A stretch of 59,353 nucleotides of DNA from Deltaproteobacteria bacterium (lineage in GTDB: Bacteria; Desulfobacterota; Dissulfuribacteria; Dissulfuribacterales; QOAL01), in NCBI GenBank assembly GCA_027028245.1, contig JALVJO010000078.1, positions 1 to 59,353 of the forward strand, in the 5' to 3' direction. The stretch's first letter is position 1, and every line of letters starts with the position of its first letter. This document shows, piece after piece, positions 24,411 to 32,897 of this stretch. The notes beneath the pieces are model-generated. The model worked only from the letters and a program-made list of their open reading frames with translations. It ran no database searches and was not told the origin of the DNA. A program made the position numbers and the translations under genes.

Positions 24411-27400
24411 CTACCATTCCTTCCAATATGAAAAACCTCGCCATGCTGCCCTTTCATTGATACGCAAAATTGTCCCTTGTGAAGTGCTGAGAAGTTTCTC
24501 CTCCTGGGGAGGATTGCTGGTATTGGGTAATCGCAGAATTTTGGGAGGATAAATGAGAACATCTTCATATATTACATTAGGAAAATTTTCGTCCGGGGGA
24601 TTCTGAGGGTCCTCCCCGGGGTTAAAGACAGAGTGTCTAGTCTTTCCGCCGGAACATGCATCGATTTCATAAAGTGCAGATTTACCGCCGCCAGAACAGG
24701 GAGAACTGTCAGGAGCTGTTGTGATAAAAATGCCATTGCCATTTCTGATGATTACATCCCGGATCAGCCTTTCTCCATCTGCAAGTGATCCCAGGTTTAG
24801 ATACCAACCAACAGATGCCTTGTCATTTTCAGTTCCTTGAGGGTTGGGATGTTCAGTGTCATTGTCATCGTCAGGAACGGTGTTCCAGTTGGGCTGGGTA
24901 CTACTCAGTAATCCGATTTCTCCGTTTCTGGTTACGGTTTGCTCAATCAGCTCCACATTTTCAAGAGGAGAGGTCAGCGAACCACTGGACGCATCAAAGC
25001 TGCCGACGTATTCTGTTGGATCATCTTTGTCGCCATAATCCCATATTCCATAGAGAGTTTGCATTGATAAATCATTTTTATCACTTTCACCCATGAATTT
25101 ACCAGTACCAAATAGCACCATATACCCAAAACTGGTGCAATGTTTCATGACATCTGGTTTGGCTGTAATGGGTTGCCCAACAGCTTTAAAAAGAGGCACC
25201 GGAACGCCGTTGTTCGAATAGGAAGAATGCCACTGGCTGGCGTCTTCTGAGGTGATATCGAATTTCCAAAGGTTCCCCTGCAGATCGCCTGCATAGACAA
25301 AATCACCTATAAAATCGCCATCAATGTCAGTAACAGCAGGAGTTGACAAACCGTTACATCCCGTTGCCTGTGTATCTATTTTTTTGATAACTGCGCCTGT
25401 AAATGCGTCAACAATAAAGAGCACAGCCGACCCATTTTGACTGTTGTAGCCGTTGCCAAAGATTACAACCCACGGGTGCTCCGAAGAGTAACTCCGTACA
25501 ATAGCAGCCCGGCTGAAGCTGTATCCAAGATCCTCGTCATTGGCAAGTTCCCACATTAACAAACTGGATGCCGATTGTTCAGAGACAGATTCAGGTTGGC
25601 TCACGTCAAGGGCAAAATAACCCTTTCCTCCAGCACCAAAACCTCCAACAAGTATTGTTCCGTTGCCCGTGTCCAGTACCGTCGGAGTAAGATCTACAAA
25701 AAACTTATGCGAATAATTATTCTGAGCCAGGTCTTTAAGGTTTGGGAAAACTTGGCTGGGTATGAATGCAAACTTTTCTGTGCCGTCATCTTTATTAAAG
25801 ACGTGCAGCATCCCATCGTTTCCACCAACATAGATAAAATTGCCGAGGATTGTGGGAGCGGAATGTACGATGTCCCCAAGTTTCTGAGAACGATTCCTTA
25901 AACCGGCTACATTTTTGCCTCTGATATAGTCTACCAGGTCAGGATTATCCTCAAGAAGTGTTTTTTGATCAGCAGTCAGATTAGAATATCTAAATGGTAT
26001 TCCTGTACCGCTTCCATTGGAAGTGATTATGATACGTCCGGTATCCCAGTCCTGAAGCTCAAGTTTTTCCGCTGCCTTCCAAAGTATGTCGTCTTCTTCC
26101 CTTTTTACTGCACCGGTTTCGGCATCCATTGGATATGCAATGAGATCTCCTGTCCATCCATCCGGTATATAAACAGTTTGATAAACCACTGAGTTTTCGC
26201 TAAGTTTTTCGCCGTTTACAGCAACGGAAGCGCCGGATGACAATCTTGACAGCAGGTTGCTGGTTATAGAATTCAGAGCATTAACCAGTTGAGCAGGATC
26301 GGCAGCATTGAAAAAAAGCCCGCGTCCGTTCACGGCAGCATGCCACAGATCATCTATCTTTTCCGAGTCTCCATAGGAGGGATTCGGCCAGGATGGGCTT
26401 GGAGTCGATGGATTGAGGAAGCATGGATCATCGTCTTCACCATCATTATCAGAGTCTGACCATGGATATTGAAGAGTTCCGGATACCCCGAAAGAAACGG
26501 TATAGGTTACCATATGTTGCCAATCAGCAGTGTCGCAATCATTTATTGGAACAACGTCGTCAAGATCCGGACAAAGATCCTGCATATAATATTTCATTGC
26601 GACATCAGCCAGCGTATTATACCAGTTGTCCTGGTAGGGTGATCCTTTACCCCCGTCCTGATTTCCAACATTGGGACTGTCCCCATTCCAGTAACCATCG
26701 GTCATTGCAATGCAAAAGGACTGCTGGCACATTCCTCCTTCATCAGCAGAGGCATAAGGCGAGTCACACATATTTCCATTGGTGCCGTCACCCTCTGCCA
26801 GATATCGTCCCACATTAAGAAGACCTACACGTAAGGGGGTGTAACCGCTGGAATCGATTTGATAGAGTTTATCCAAGAGGGTGTTTGTTTCATCAAGAAG
26901 GGTGCCGTTGTCGTCTACGTTTATGGGCAATACACATTGACGATAGGCAGAATGGTTAATGGTATAAAAACCAATCTGGGCCCAATCGATCTGGTCAATA
27001 GAAAATGCTACTGCAGCTTTAGCAGTTAATTCACGCCGCCTGTAAAAGGAGAACCAGTTTGCGAAATTTTGAAGTTCTTCGTCAAAAGACATGAAGCCCG
27101 TGGGATTGCCGTCTTCATCCCTGTTTTGAGCCTTGATATTGTCTGGGACATCGGCATCGGAAACGGGAATGAGCTCACCAGAGTTTAATACGTCATCAGA
27201 GGCAGTGAATTTGTAATACTTCCTGGTGTCAAGAACACCATCGCTATCTGAATCCTCGAAATTGACCAAATAGATCTCGCCGTCGTCAATTTCACCATTG
27301 GTGTTATTATCATCCCACGTGAAATAGTGGGCATTGAAGATGGTGACTGGTCCAGCCGTGGGGGGAGGAGGCGGAGGCGTGGCGCAGTCCCCGGTAAAAT

Positions 27401-28337
27401 CAATTGATAACAGATAGGTGCCGGCATTGTTATTTCCATATTCCATCACGTCTATATAATATGTCCCTGCTGGAACGTTATCCAAACTTATATAAAAATT
27501 CCAATCAGGATTACGACAGGTATGATCACAAAAATTCGCGCTGCCGCAATCATCATCGTAGGTTTCATATCCTGTCCAAAACTGTGTTTCTTTATCCGGG
27601 TACTCGTCTGTTCTGTAAGGATTCCCCTGGCTGTCCAAAATACGCCCTAATGTATCAGTACAATCACCGGTATCATAGGTACGAACAGTTAAGGTACCAG
27701 TTGTTTCCAGAACAATTTTGACATAATCATGGTCGCCTGGTTCTTCGAATTCAGCTGTAAGCTGACCACATCCTACTTGCGTTGCTGTTTCCCAACTATT
27801 AGCAAAGTCGTCGTTATCGCCATCCAGTTCCAGGTAGATATTTGCAAGGTGAAAAACAGGCGAGGCATTTACTGGATTGGAACGAGGATTTGTAGTGTCG
27901 GCATCTGACATGTTGGGCCAGGGTTTGTATATATTATTGGGATTGTAGTAAATTTTGTTATAACCGGACCACTGGGATTTCCAATGGTTTTCGATCCCGG
28001 CATTGAATACGCTGTGGCCTGTTCCATAATTATGATCGTTGCTGGGGTCATAATCACTGTCTCTGAACACGTAATATCTGTCCTGGAACAGCCCGTTGCT
28101 TTCGCTTGTCATCATTTCCCAGTCCATGCTGCCAGAATCGTCCAGCAGGTAAATTATATTAGGGGGTGCGGCATTTATTGAAACTTCCACTGGAGAATCT
28201 GAAATATCTACACATGAACTGGAAGCTGGACACATTTCGGGTAAAAAAAACGGGGATATTGAGATGACCAATAAAGACATGAGTCTCAATAGGTGATTAT
28301 ACCAGTAGATGTAGATTTTCAATTGAGATGATCGCAT
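24411..28337 (-). CDS. pilY1: PilY1-like type IV pilus tip/biogenesis protein with VWA and PPC-like domains
   Basis: A 1308-residue exported protein. A signal peptide spans about 1-37. A von Willebrand factor A domain starts near 60, with the MIDAS DDSGSMDW (D66-x-S68-x-S70). An inserted beta-sandwich at about 170-317 (LDGDNDDFANSWETATQVGC ... DNVPAGTYYIDVMEYGNNNAGTYLLSI) resembles the pre-peptidase C-terminal (PPC) domain and precedes a proline run. Acidic DxDxDG-type Ca-binding-like loops occur (DDNNTNGEIDDGE, DSDSDGVLD, DSDNDGEDD). The C-terminal half is the PilY1 beta-propeller (LGDIVHSAPTILGNFIYVGGNDGMLHVF ... GYFALDVSQPE) with a Ca site DIDGDFIGD near residue 1000 and a C-terminal RGFSYWKEW. 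PilY1 promotes extension and adhesion and is calcium-responsive. Confidence 0.93.
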   Translation of the reverse strand: MRSSQLKIYIYWYNHLLRLMSLLVISISPFFLPEMCPASSSCVDISDSPVEVSINAAPPNIIYLLDDSGSMDWEMMTSESNGLFQDRYYVFRDSDYDPSNDHNYGTGHSVFNAGIENHWKSQWSGYNKIYYNPNNIYKPWPNMSDADTTNPRSNPVNASPVFHLANIYLELDGDNDDFANSWETATQVGCGQLTAEFEEPGDHDYVKIVLETTGTLTVRTYDTGDCTDTLGRILDSQGNPYRTDEYPDKETQFWTGYETYDDDCGSANFCDHTCRNPDWNFYISLDNVPAGTYYIDVMEYGNNNAGTYLLSIDFTGDCATPPPPPPTAGPVTIFNAHYFTWDDNNTNGEIDDGEIYLVNFEDSDSDGVLDTRKYYKFTASDDVLNSGELIPVSDADVPDNIKAQNRDEDGNPTGFMSFDEELQNFANWFSFYRRRELTAKAAVAFSIDQIDWAQIGFYTINHSAYRQCVLPINVDDNGTLLDETNTLLDKLYQIDSSGYTPLRVGLLNVGRYLAEGDGTNGNMCDSPYASADEGGMCQQSFCIAMTDGYWNGDSPNVGNQDGGKGSPYQDNWYNTLADVAMKYYMQDLCPDLDDVVPINDCDTADWQHMVTYTVSFGVSGTLQYPWSDSDNDGEDDDPCFLNPSTPSPSWPNPSYGDSEKIDDLWHAAVNGRGLFFNAADPAQLVNALNSITSNLLSRLSSGASVAVNGEKLSENSVVYQTVYIPDGWTGDLIAYPMDAETGAVKREEDDILWKAAEKLELQDWDTGRIIITSNGSGTGIPFRYSNLTADQKTLLEDNPDLVDYIRGKNVAGLRNRSQKLGDIVHSAPTILGNFIYVGGNDGMLHVFNKDDGTEKFAFIPSQVFPNLKDLAQNNYSHKFFVDLTPTVLDTGNGTILVGGFGAGGKGYFALDVSQPESVSEQSASSLLMWELANDEDLGYSFSRAAIVRSYSSEHPWVVIFGNGYNSQNGSAVLFIVDAFTGAVIKKIDTQATGCNGLSTPAVTDIDGDFIGDFVYAGDLQGNLWKFDITSEDASQWHSSYSNNGVPVPLFKAVGQPITAKPDVMKHCTSFGYMVLFGTGKFMGESDKNDLSMQTLYGIWDYGDKDDPTEYVGSFDASSGSLTSPLENVELIEQTVTRNGEIGLLSSTQPNWNTVPDDDNDTEHPNPQGTENDKASVGWYLNLGSLADGERLIRDVIIRNGNGIFITTAPDSSPCSGGGKSALYEIDACSGGKTRHSVFNPGEDPQNPPDENFPNVIYEDVLIYPPKILRLPNTSNPPQEEKLLSTSQGTILRINERAAWRGFSYWKEW

Positions 28338-28357
28338 GATATCCTCTTTCGTTTTGA

Positions 28358-28930
28358 TTATTGAGTCAGTGAGATTTCCCTTTTATATCCCACTTCAATA
28401 ATTTTTCGCCCCTTCCCGCCTGCATCTGATCCGCCGAAAATCTGATATTTGTAAGTAAGACGCTCTGATGTGCCGACATCAAGGGATTCGCCCTCTGCAG
28501 CACCTTTGGCTACGATCTGGAATCCAGCATGGGAAAGCAGGCTGTTATAATTGGGTAAAGGATTATCCGGGTCCACCAGATTTCCAGCAACAACAGATGG
28601 AGAACCAGAAGTATTCCTTGTAATTCCGACCTGAGTGGTATCTGGCAAGACAAGTTTCATGGCCCTCAGATTTCTGTCAATTTCGTTTTCCAATGCCCTG
28701 GCTGCCTCTATTGCTGCGCCTTCTGCGCTGTAAAAGTTTATTTTCATCGCCTTTACGTTGCCTGCAATAAGGCTCTCTGTCGTGGAATTTTTAGCCATCA
28801 TGATGCCCAGCAGTGAAAGGATGACAAGTGCAATGACAGCATATGGCATTATCAATCCGTCTTCTGATTTTGGAATAAGATCTTTAATATAGCTTTTCAT
28901 GATCCGTTTTTCTTGACAGTGTTGGTTCAT
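28358..28930 (-). CDS. pilX: PilX-like minor pilin
   Basis: A 190-residue minor pilin of the PilX_N family. The hydrophobic N-terminal helix EDGLIMPYAVIALVILSLLGIMMAKNSTTESLIAGN shows the typical TTES...AGN segment at its end. The residue at +5 after the Gly cleavage site is Tyr, not Glu, as happens in PilX/PilX-like proteins. The start at 28930 overlaps the pilV stop (ATGA); an internal Met at 28900 is an alternative. PilX works with PilY1 at the pilus tip. The gene ends 20 bases before pilY1. Confidence 0.85.
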   Translation of the reverse strand: MNQHCQEKRIMKSYIKDLIPKSEDGLIMPYAVIALVILSLLGIMMAKNSTTESLIAGNVKAMKINFYSAEGAAIEAARALENEIDRNLRAMKLVLPDTTQVGITRNTSGSPSVVAGNLVDPDNPLPNYNSLLSHAGFQIVAKGAAEGESLDVGTSERLTYKYQIFGGSDAGGKGRKIIEVGYKREISLTQ

Positions 28931-29319
28931 GGTAGACCTTCCAGGTCTGCCTTGACTGTTCTAAAGGTATAGCTTACACCACCAGGTTTGGTTACAGTTA
29001 CGCTGACAGCCTTGGTCTTTTCTACGCATGAGCTTGGTGTATTGCATTCATTTATTGATGAACTTACTGAATAGTTTTGAATTCCATTAAGTGTGGATTG
29101 TGTTACTATATTTGAATATGGAGCTGCCTGGATGGAGTCAATATATCCTGATACCATTTCAATGGTATCTGTCATGATAAAGGCATCTCGATTTGTTTTG
29201 ACAGTACTGATATAAAGATAGGTGATTGCTAAGATGCCGATTGCAAAGACACAAGCAGCAATTGTAGCATCAATTATTGCAAATCCTTCAGAATCTTTTA
29301 TTTTTAAAAAATAGGACAT
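28927..29319 (-). CDS. pilV: PilV-like minor pilin with Asp5
   Basis: A 130-residue type IV minor pilin. A prepilin leader ends at SEG, followed by FAIIDATIAACVFAIGILAI. The usual Glu5 that neutralises the neighbouring N-terminus in the fibre is Asp here. The ATYLYISTVKTNRDA-type end of the helix and the short C-terminal domain with Cys pair (NECNTPSSC) fit PilV. It is coupled to pilX by a 4-base overlap and follows pilW by 18 bases. Confidence 0.8.
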   Translation of the reverse strand: MSYFLKIKDSEGFAIIDATIAACVFAIGILAITYLYISTVKTNRDAFIMTDTIEMVSGYIDSIQAAPYSNIVTQSTLNGIQNYSVSSSINECNTPSSCVEKTKAVSVTVTKPGGVSYTFRTVKADLEGLP

Positions 29320-29337
29320 GCTGTGATTACCTGTTAT

Positions 29338-30018
29338 TTATTCCTGAGGGAAATTATTTCTGCAATAAACTTTTGTAAGAATTGCTTTTCTTATATATCT
29401 ATCAGCCGGGGCAGTGAATATCGTATTGCCCTGCATGTTTTTAAAGCCCATTGCTCCATGAGAGAAAAGAAGGCTTGTATCCTTTGATCTGCCGACGATA
29501 GCAATCTCAATAGAATTGATATTATCAAGATGATCAGCTGATACCGGTGCAGGCAGCACGTTTCCCTGTTTGTCAAGATATACGAAATTCAATGCCTCGA
29601 TGTAGTAGGCTACAGGCTGAATGGTGGCCGAATTTTTTTGTCTGCCGAGGGCCATGCCGCCGCCTGTTGAAGAACTATAGAGCTGATAAGTAATTGTTGT
29701 TACATTGCCGTCCGCATCATCCCATGTCTGGAAAGAGAGTGAGGATGAAGTTGCACTTGTAAAGGAGAGACAAGGCGGAGAAGCGCAGGTTCTCATGTAA
29801 CCAGCAGACCTGAGATCCCGTTCCAGCAGATAAATGGCAGCTCTTAATCTTGTATGTAGAGCTGTTTTGTCGGTCTCATGGAGATAAGTTTTTTCCTGTG
29901 ACATCCATACCATTAGGATGGCACCGGCTATAATCATGCCTATGACAGCTCCCACAATCATCTCTATCAGGGTGAAGCCTGTCTGGCTTGCGATGTCTAT
30001 GACAATACTTTTTTTCAT
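29338..30018 (-). CDS. pilW: PilW-like minor pilin
   Basis: A 226-residue minor pilin with a classical class III signal: MKKSIVIDIASQTG before FTLIEMIVGAVIGMIIAGAILMVW, with Glu5 conserved. RAAIYLLERDLRSAGYMRT matches PilW. The frame is open to 30072, but the ATG at 30018 gives a normal short leader and has AGAGAAA ahead. The longer start would overlap the fimT-like gene and add 18 unlikely residues. It forms part of the tip priming complex. Confidence 0.86.
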   Translation of the reverse strand: MKKSIVIDIASQTGFTLIEMIVGAVIGMIIAGAILMVWMSQEKTYLHETDKTALHTRLRAAIYLLERDLRSAGYMRTCASPPCLSFTSATSSSLSFQTWDDADGNVTTITYQLYSSSTGGGMALGRQKNSATIQPVAYYIEALNFVYLDKQGNVLPAPVSADHLDNINSIEIAIVGRSKDTSLLFSHGAMGFKNMQGNTIFTAPADRYIRKAILTKVYCRNNFPQE

Positions 30019-30049
30019 AGGCTTTATTTCTCTGAATATGAGAACAGCT

Positions 30050-30547
30050 TTATTCAATGCGGGCCGTTCCATAAGCGGAAATTATTACTCTAAGTTGTGA
30101 GCCTGTTTCATTCGTAATGATTATAGTTCCCCCTCCGAAACCTCCTCCTGAAGCTGCAGTAAAACCATCAGGTCTAAATGCAACGGCGTTGGCTGAAAAA
30201 TTGTTTGAAGAGGACAGGCCTCCCATGTACTGGGACCAATAAACAACTTTATATTCTGTCTCACCGGAATCCATGGAAAAATCCTGATTTTTATCTTGAA
30301 ATATGTGATATCCGTCATTGGTGAATTGCAGAACGCAATTTATTCCCTCCTTTACGGCATAACTTTTGGCAAGATTGAAGTCTGACAGCATATTTCTCGT
30401 TGCAGTATTGAGTCCCCATGAGGCCTTCAGATTATTAACATTTAAAAGTATAGTTACAGCCAATATGCTGAGAACGGCTATTACCACTATCAGTTCTGCC
30501 ATGGTAAAGCCCTGGTGGTCCTTTTTTACGGCAGGGCCGCAATGCAT
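30050..30547 (-). CDS. fimT: FimT/GspH-like minor pseudopilin
   Basis: A 165-residue FimT/GspH family protein, first gene of the pil unit. The prepilin motif is KKDHQG-FTMAELIVVIAVLSILAV, with Glu5 conserved, followed by LSDFNLAKSYAVKEGINCVLQF, typical of GspH/FimT. The ATG at 30547 is chosen because GGGAGGAG lies 9 nt upstream. An in-frame Met at 30595 would give a leader that is too long. A sigma-54 promoter lies 60 bases upstream. FimT-like proteins have been linked to DNA binding in competence in some species. Confidence 0.86.
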   Translation of the reverse strand: MHCGPAVKKDHQGFTMAELIVVIAVLSILAVTILLNVNNLKASWGLNTATRNMLSDFNLAKSYAVKEGINCVLQFTNDGYHIFQDKNQDFSMDSGETEYKVVYWSQYMGGLSSSNNFSANAVAFRPDGFTAASGGGFGGGTIIITNETGSQLRVIISAYGTARIE

Positions 30548-30606
30548 TAAACAGTGCTCCTCCCATTGATTTTTTGATTGAAGAAAAAACGTCAATCATA
30601 CCAAAC

Positions 30607-30622
30607 TGCAAATATTAAGCCA
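30607..30622 (-). promoter_or_regulatory. Sigma-54 (RpoN) promoter of the pil operon
   Basis: On the minus strand the sequence reads TGGCTTAATATTTGCA. It has invariant GG and GC elements exactly 10 bases apart and a TTGCA -12 region, close to the consensus TGGCAC-N5-TTGCW. The implied start near 30596 gives a leader of about 50 nt to fimT. Pilin genes are RpoN/PilR-controlled in several Proteobacteria. Confidence 0.65.
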
Positions 30623-31180
30623 TAAAGTGACAGGGGGGTTCCCTTTCTTAATGAAGTGTTTGGAGGCGATATCAAATGAATTGTGAAAAATGCTGAGTGG
30701 TTAGGACAAAAAATTTTGATATTATTACAGTGTGTTAGGCTTTAAAAACTATATCTCAGGAAAATCTTTTCTTCCTTCAGGGTGATAGAGTCCTTATTAA
30801 AATTTGTTGCAGGCCGCAACTTTTTTTAAAAATAGTGTCTTTAAATGTCATTCTCTGTGGCGTTTTTTGTCACTGCGTCAAGAGGAGTTGATTATTTTGG
30901 ACAGCGCTGTTCTTTATCACGTTAAAAATAAAAAGGGGCACATACCTGAGGCGAGTATTTCGATTGGCAAATAACCGATCAGAATACCCGATAAACAGCA
31001 ATAATTATTAGTCCACCTTACAAGGAAGAACGATAACCAGAATTTTTGAAGCCGAAGGGGAAAACGCCCGCCTCGTCGCCGGGAAAGTATTCTGCTGATC
31101 AAGTGCTGTATAAAAAGGGTTAACGGAAGACGTTATATGGTGAATCGTATTTTAATGCTCCCGTGCGATCTTTTAAGAAA
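30623..31180. other. AT-rich intergenic region without a recognisable gene
   Basis: About 560 bases separate the pil promoter from the lipoprotein terminator. No frame here has credible coding features. The region would hold the enhancer sites for the sigma-54 promoter. It contains a plus-strand terminator-like hairpin (30806-30827) and a perfect 10-base palindrome ACAGCGCTGT (30901-30910). Confidence 0.6.
30806..30827 (+). terminator. Orphan intrinsic-terminator-like hairpin
   Basis: GTTGC-AGGCC-GCAAC (30806-30820) is followed directly by seven T residues (30821-30827), the form of an intrinsic terminator on the plus strand. No plus-strand gene precedes it for several kb, so it may end a small RNA or a stray antisense transcript. 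Confidence 0.5.
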
Positions 31181-31230
31181 GATTTAAAAAGATTGCCGCC
31201 GCAAGGATTTCGTAAATCTTGTGACGGCAA
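31181..31230 (-). terminator. Intrinsic terminator of the lipoprotein gene
   Basis: On the minus strand TTGCCGTCACAAGATTT pairs with AAATCCTTGCGGCGGCAA (31193-31230) with a short loop and few mismatches, followed by TCTTTTTAAATC. It lies 18 bases after the stop of the 31249-32037 gene. Confidence 0.75.
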
Positions 31231-31248
31231 AGGCCTTGAGTTTTCTGT

Positions 31249-32037
31249 CTATTTGTTCAAAATAGTTACATTTGCATCTTCTATGATTACAGGATAGAAA
31301 TAACCTGCACCGATGTCCTTGTCTGTATGCAGCACCCCTTTTATGAGTATTAATTGTCCCACTGCAGGTGCTGATTTTGTAGTCACAGTCAAATCAAAAT
31401 CCCTGTTTTTTTCAGAACCGGTTCCGTCCTGGACATGCAGCCAGTTTTTGCCAAGGATGTTCTTGGATATCTTTACTACCTGTGCCTTTAAAAGAACGGT
31501 CTTGCCGTCCAGTTCCCTGGATTTTTGGTAAGCAGTCTGAACGGTGATTGCTCCCGCACCCTGGGCCTTTACAACGTGAATGTTTTTCTTGGCCAGTTTC
31601 GGTGTCCCGGAATGGGGTTTTCCTGCAGCCTGACTCTTTGGGTGGGCCTTGATACCTTGACCAGGGGCCGGACCTTGAGAAAATATTATGGTTTCAAAGG
31701 TTCTGTTTAAGCTGTTGCTGTGGAAATTTTTCATGGTATCTCCCGGAAGGAGCATAACCTCTTCCCCAACTGAAACCCGCATCTTGGGAACGGCCACCCA
31801 GAAACGGTTTCCTTCAAATTCAAGCAGCATATAAGTATAACCGCCGCTGTCCATGGTCTCCTTAACCTTTCCGAAGATATAGCTCTTTTCCGGGGCCTTT
31901 TCCCCAGCTGCCTTCACCCTGGTATTTTTTGATTCTTCTTTTTTGATGCCGGTATTGTTCTGGCATCCTTGCAGATGGAAAACGAAAAACGCTAAACATA
32001 TTGATAATACAAAAGAAATAAATATTTTTGTCTTCAT
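31249..32037 (-). CDS. Lipoprotein with NrfJ-like and OB-fold-like domains
   Basis: A 262-residue exported lipoprotein: signal MKTKIFISFVLSICLAFFVF and lipobox LQGC. An NrfJ-like region covers about 52-118 (YIFGKVKETMDSGGYTYMLLEFEGNRFWVAVPKMRVSVGEEV ... MKNFHSNSLNRTFETIIF). A His/Lys-rich linker follows, then an OB-fold-like region at about 165-260 (GKTVLLKAQVVKISKNILGKNWLHVQDGTG ... VGQLILIKGVLHTDKDIGAGYFYPVIIEDA). NrfJ-type proteins occur with cytochrome nitrite reductase systems in Desulfobacterota, but no nrf gene is visible here. Exact function unknown. It has its own terminator; the Smr gene lies upstream on the same strand (79-base gap). Confidence 0.75.
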   Translation of the reverse strand: MKTKIFISFVLSICLAFFVFHLQGCQNNTGIKKEESKNTRVKAAGEKAPEKSYIFGKVKETMDSGGYTYMLLEFEGNRFWVAVPKMRVSVGEEVMLLPGDTMKNFHSNSLNRTFETIIFSQGPAPGQGIKAHPKSQAAGKPHSGTPKLAKKNIHVVKAQGAGAITVQTAYQKSRELDGKTVLLKAQVVKISKNILGKNWLHVQDGTGSEKNRDFDLTVTTKSAPAVGQLILIKGVLHTDKDIGAGYFYPVIIEDANVTILNK

Positions 32038-32116
32038 GATTAAAATCTTCTCCTTTTCAGTTTCTGGCCTTGAAATACTACCTGGAAATTTTACCTGATG
32101 AAGTAACGCCAGTTCC

Positions 32117-32392
32117 TTATTTCAACCTTACCAGGGTGGCTCCCCAGTGCCCTGCATCTGTGCCTGCGATTTTGTAATAGTCAACAAAGGGGCAGCGTGC
32201 AAGTATAGAATGAACCGATCTTCTCAATATGCCTTTGCCCTTTCCGTGGATTATCCTGACATTTGTTATGCCCACCTTTCTGCATTCTTGCAGGTAGGCT
32301 GGAACAAGTGTCTTTACATCCTTGGGATGAAAGGTGTGCAAATCAAGGACACCGTCGATTTTTATCTCCACAGGTTTATCAAATGGATCCAT
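32117..32392 (-). CDS. Stand-alone Smr-domain protein
   Basis: A 91-residue protein that is almost entirely a Smr (small MutS-related) domain: IDGVLDLHTFHPKDVKTLVPAYLQECRKVGITNVRIIHGKGKGILRRSVHSIL. The DLHxF and HGKGxG motifs, which form the nuclease active-site region, are present. Smr domains nick branched DNA or cleave RNA. Stand-alone versions are widespread and poorly characterised. The C-terminal Gly-rich GTDAGHWGATLV is also typical. A lone gene, divergent from 32548. Confidence 0.85.
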   Translation of the reverse strand: MDPFDKPVEIKIDGVLDLHTFHPKDVKTLVPAYLQECRKVGITNVRIIHGKGKGILRRSVHSILARCPFVDYYKIAGTDAGHWGATLVRLK

Positions 32393-32547
32393 GTCATGTC
32401 TGTTTCAATGAAAATATTGTTCAGCGAGCAACTTGGATTAATATAATCGTCTTAACTTTCAGAGCAAATGTATTCCTTGAGCCGGATGCGAAATATCAAT
32501 TCATCCTGTCTGGCTTTTGGCAAGAATGAGGTGGAGGAAATGACTTC

Positions 32548-32880
32548 ATGAGACAGTACGTAGTAGATGAATTAAGAAAGAATGAGCTTGAAAGGGCATC
32601 GCAGTATCTTGAAAAACATTGTGAACCAGGCGGTGTAAACAGGCTTTACTGGCTCCGCATCCCTGATGGTCTACTTTCAGAACTTCAACAGGAGCACAGT
32701 TCCTGCGGGCCCTTTTGTGTCGGAATTGAAATAACCGATGATTCTGTCGTTTTTGAAATGCTTGTCAGGAGCAGACAGAAACTCAGGTGCAGTTGTATCG
32801 CCTATGCGTCTCAAGCGCAGAGGCAGTTTGTCCTGGATTTTGCAGACAGGATGATCAGAGAGACTGAAATAGGCGCATAG
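32548..32880 (+). CDS. Conserved hypothetical protein
   Basis: A 110-residue soluble protein that I do not recognise as a named family. It opens with a charged helix (DELRKNELERASQYLEKHCE), then has a beta-rich middle (RLYWLRIPDGLLSELQ ... FCVGIEITDDSVVFEMLVRSRQKLRC) with four cysteines (HCE, SCGPFC, RCSC region), and a C-terminal helix. GGAGG sits 10 nt before the ATG. It precedes the EhaR-like HAD gene by under 20 bases, so the two probably act together. Confidence 0.7.
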   Translation: MRQYVVDELRKNELERASQYLEKHCEPGGVNRLYWLRIPDGLLSELQQEHSSCGPFCVGIEITDDSVVFEMLVRSRQKLRCSCIAYASQAQRQFVLDFADRMIRETEIGA

Positions 32881-32897
32881 ACAGGGGGATGAAAAGC

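Noticed and set aside
30901-30910. ACAGCGCTGT palindrome as a regulator binding site
   Set aside because: A 10-base palindrome can arise by chance and no repeat of it or nearby gene start supports a role.
30917-31102. Small minus-strand reading frame in the pil-lipoprotein spacer
   Set aside because: Composition and sequence look random, no ribosome site, no recognisable family.
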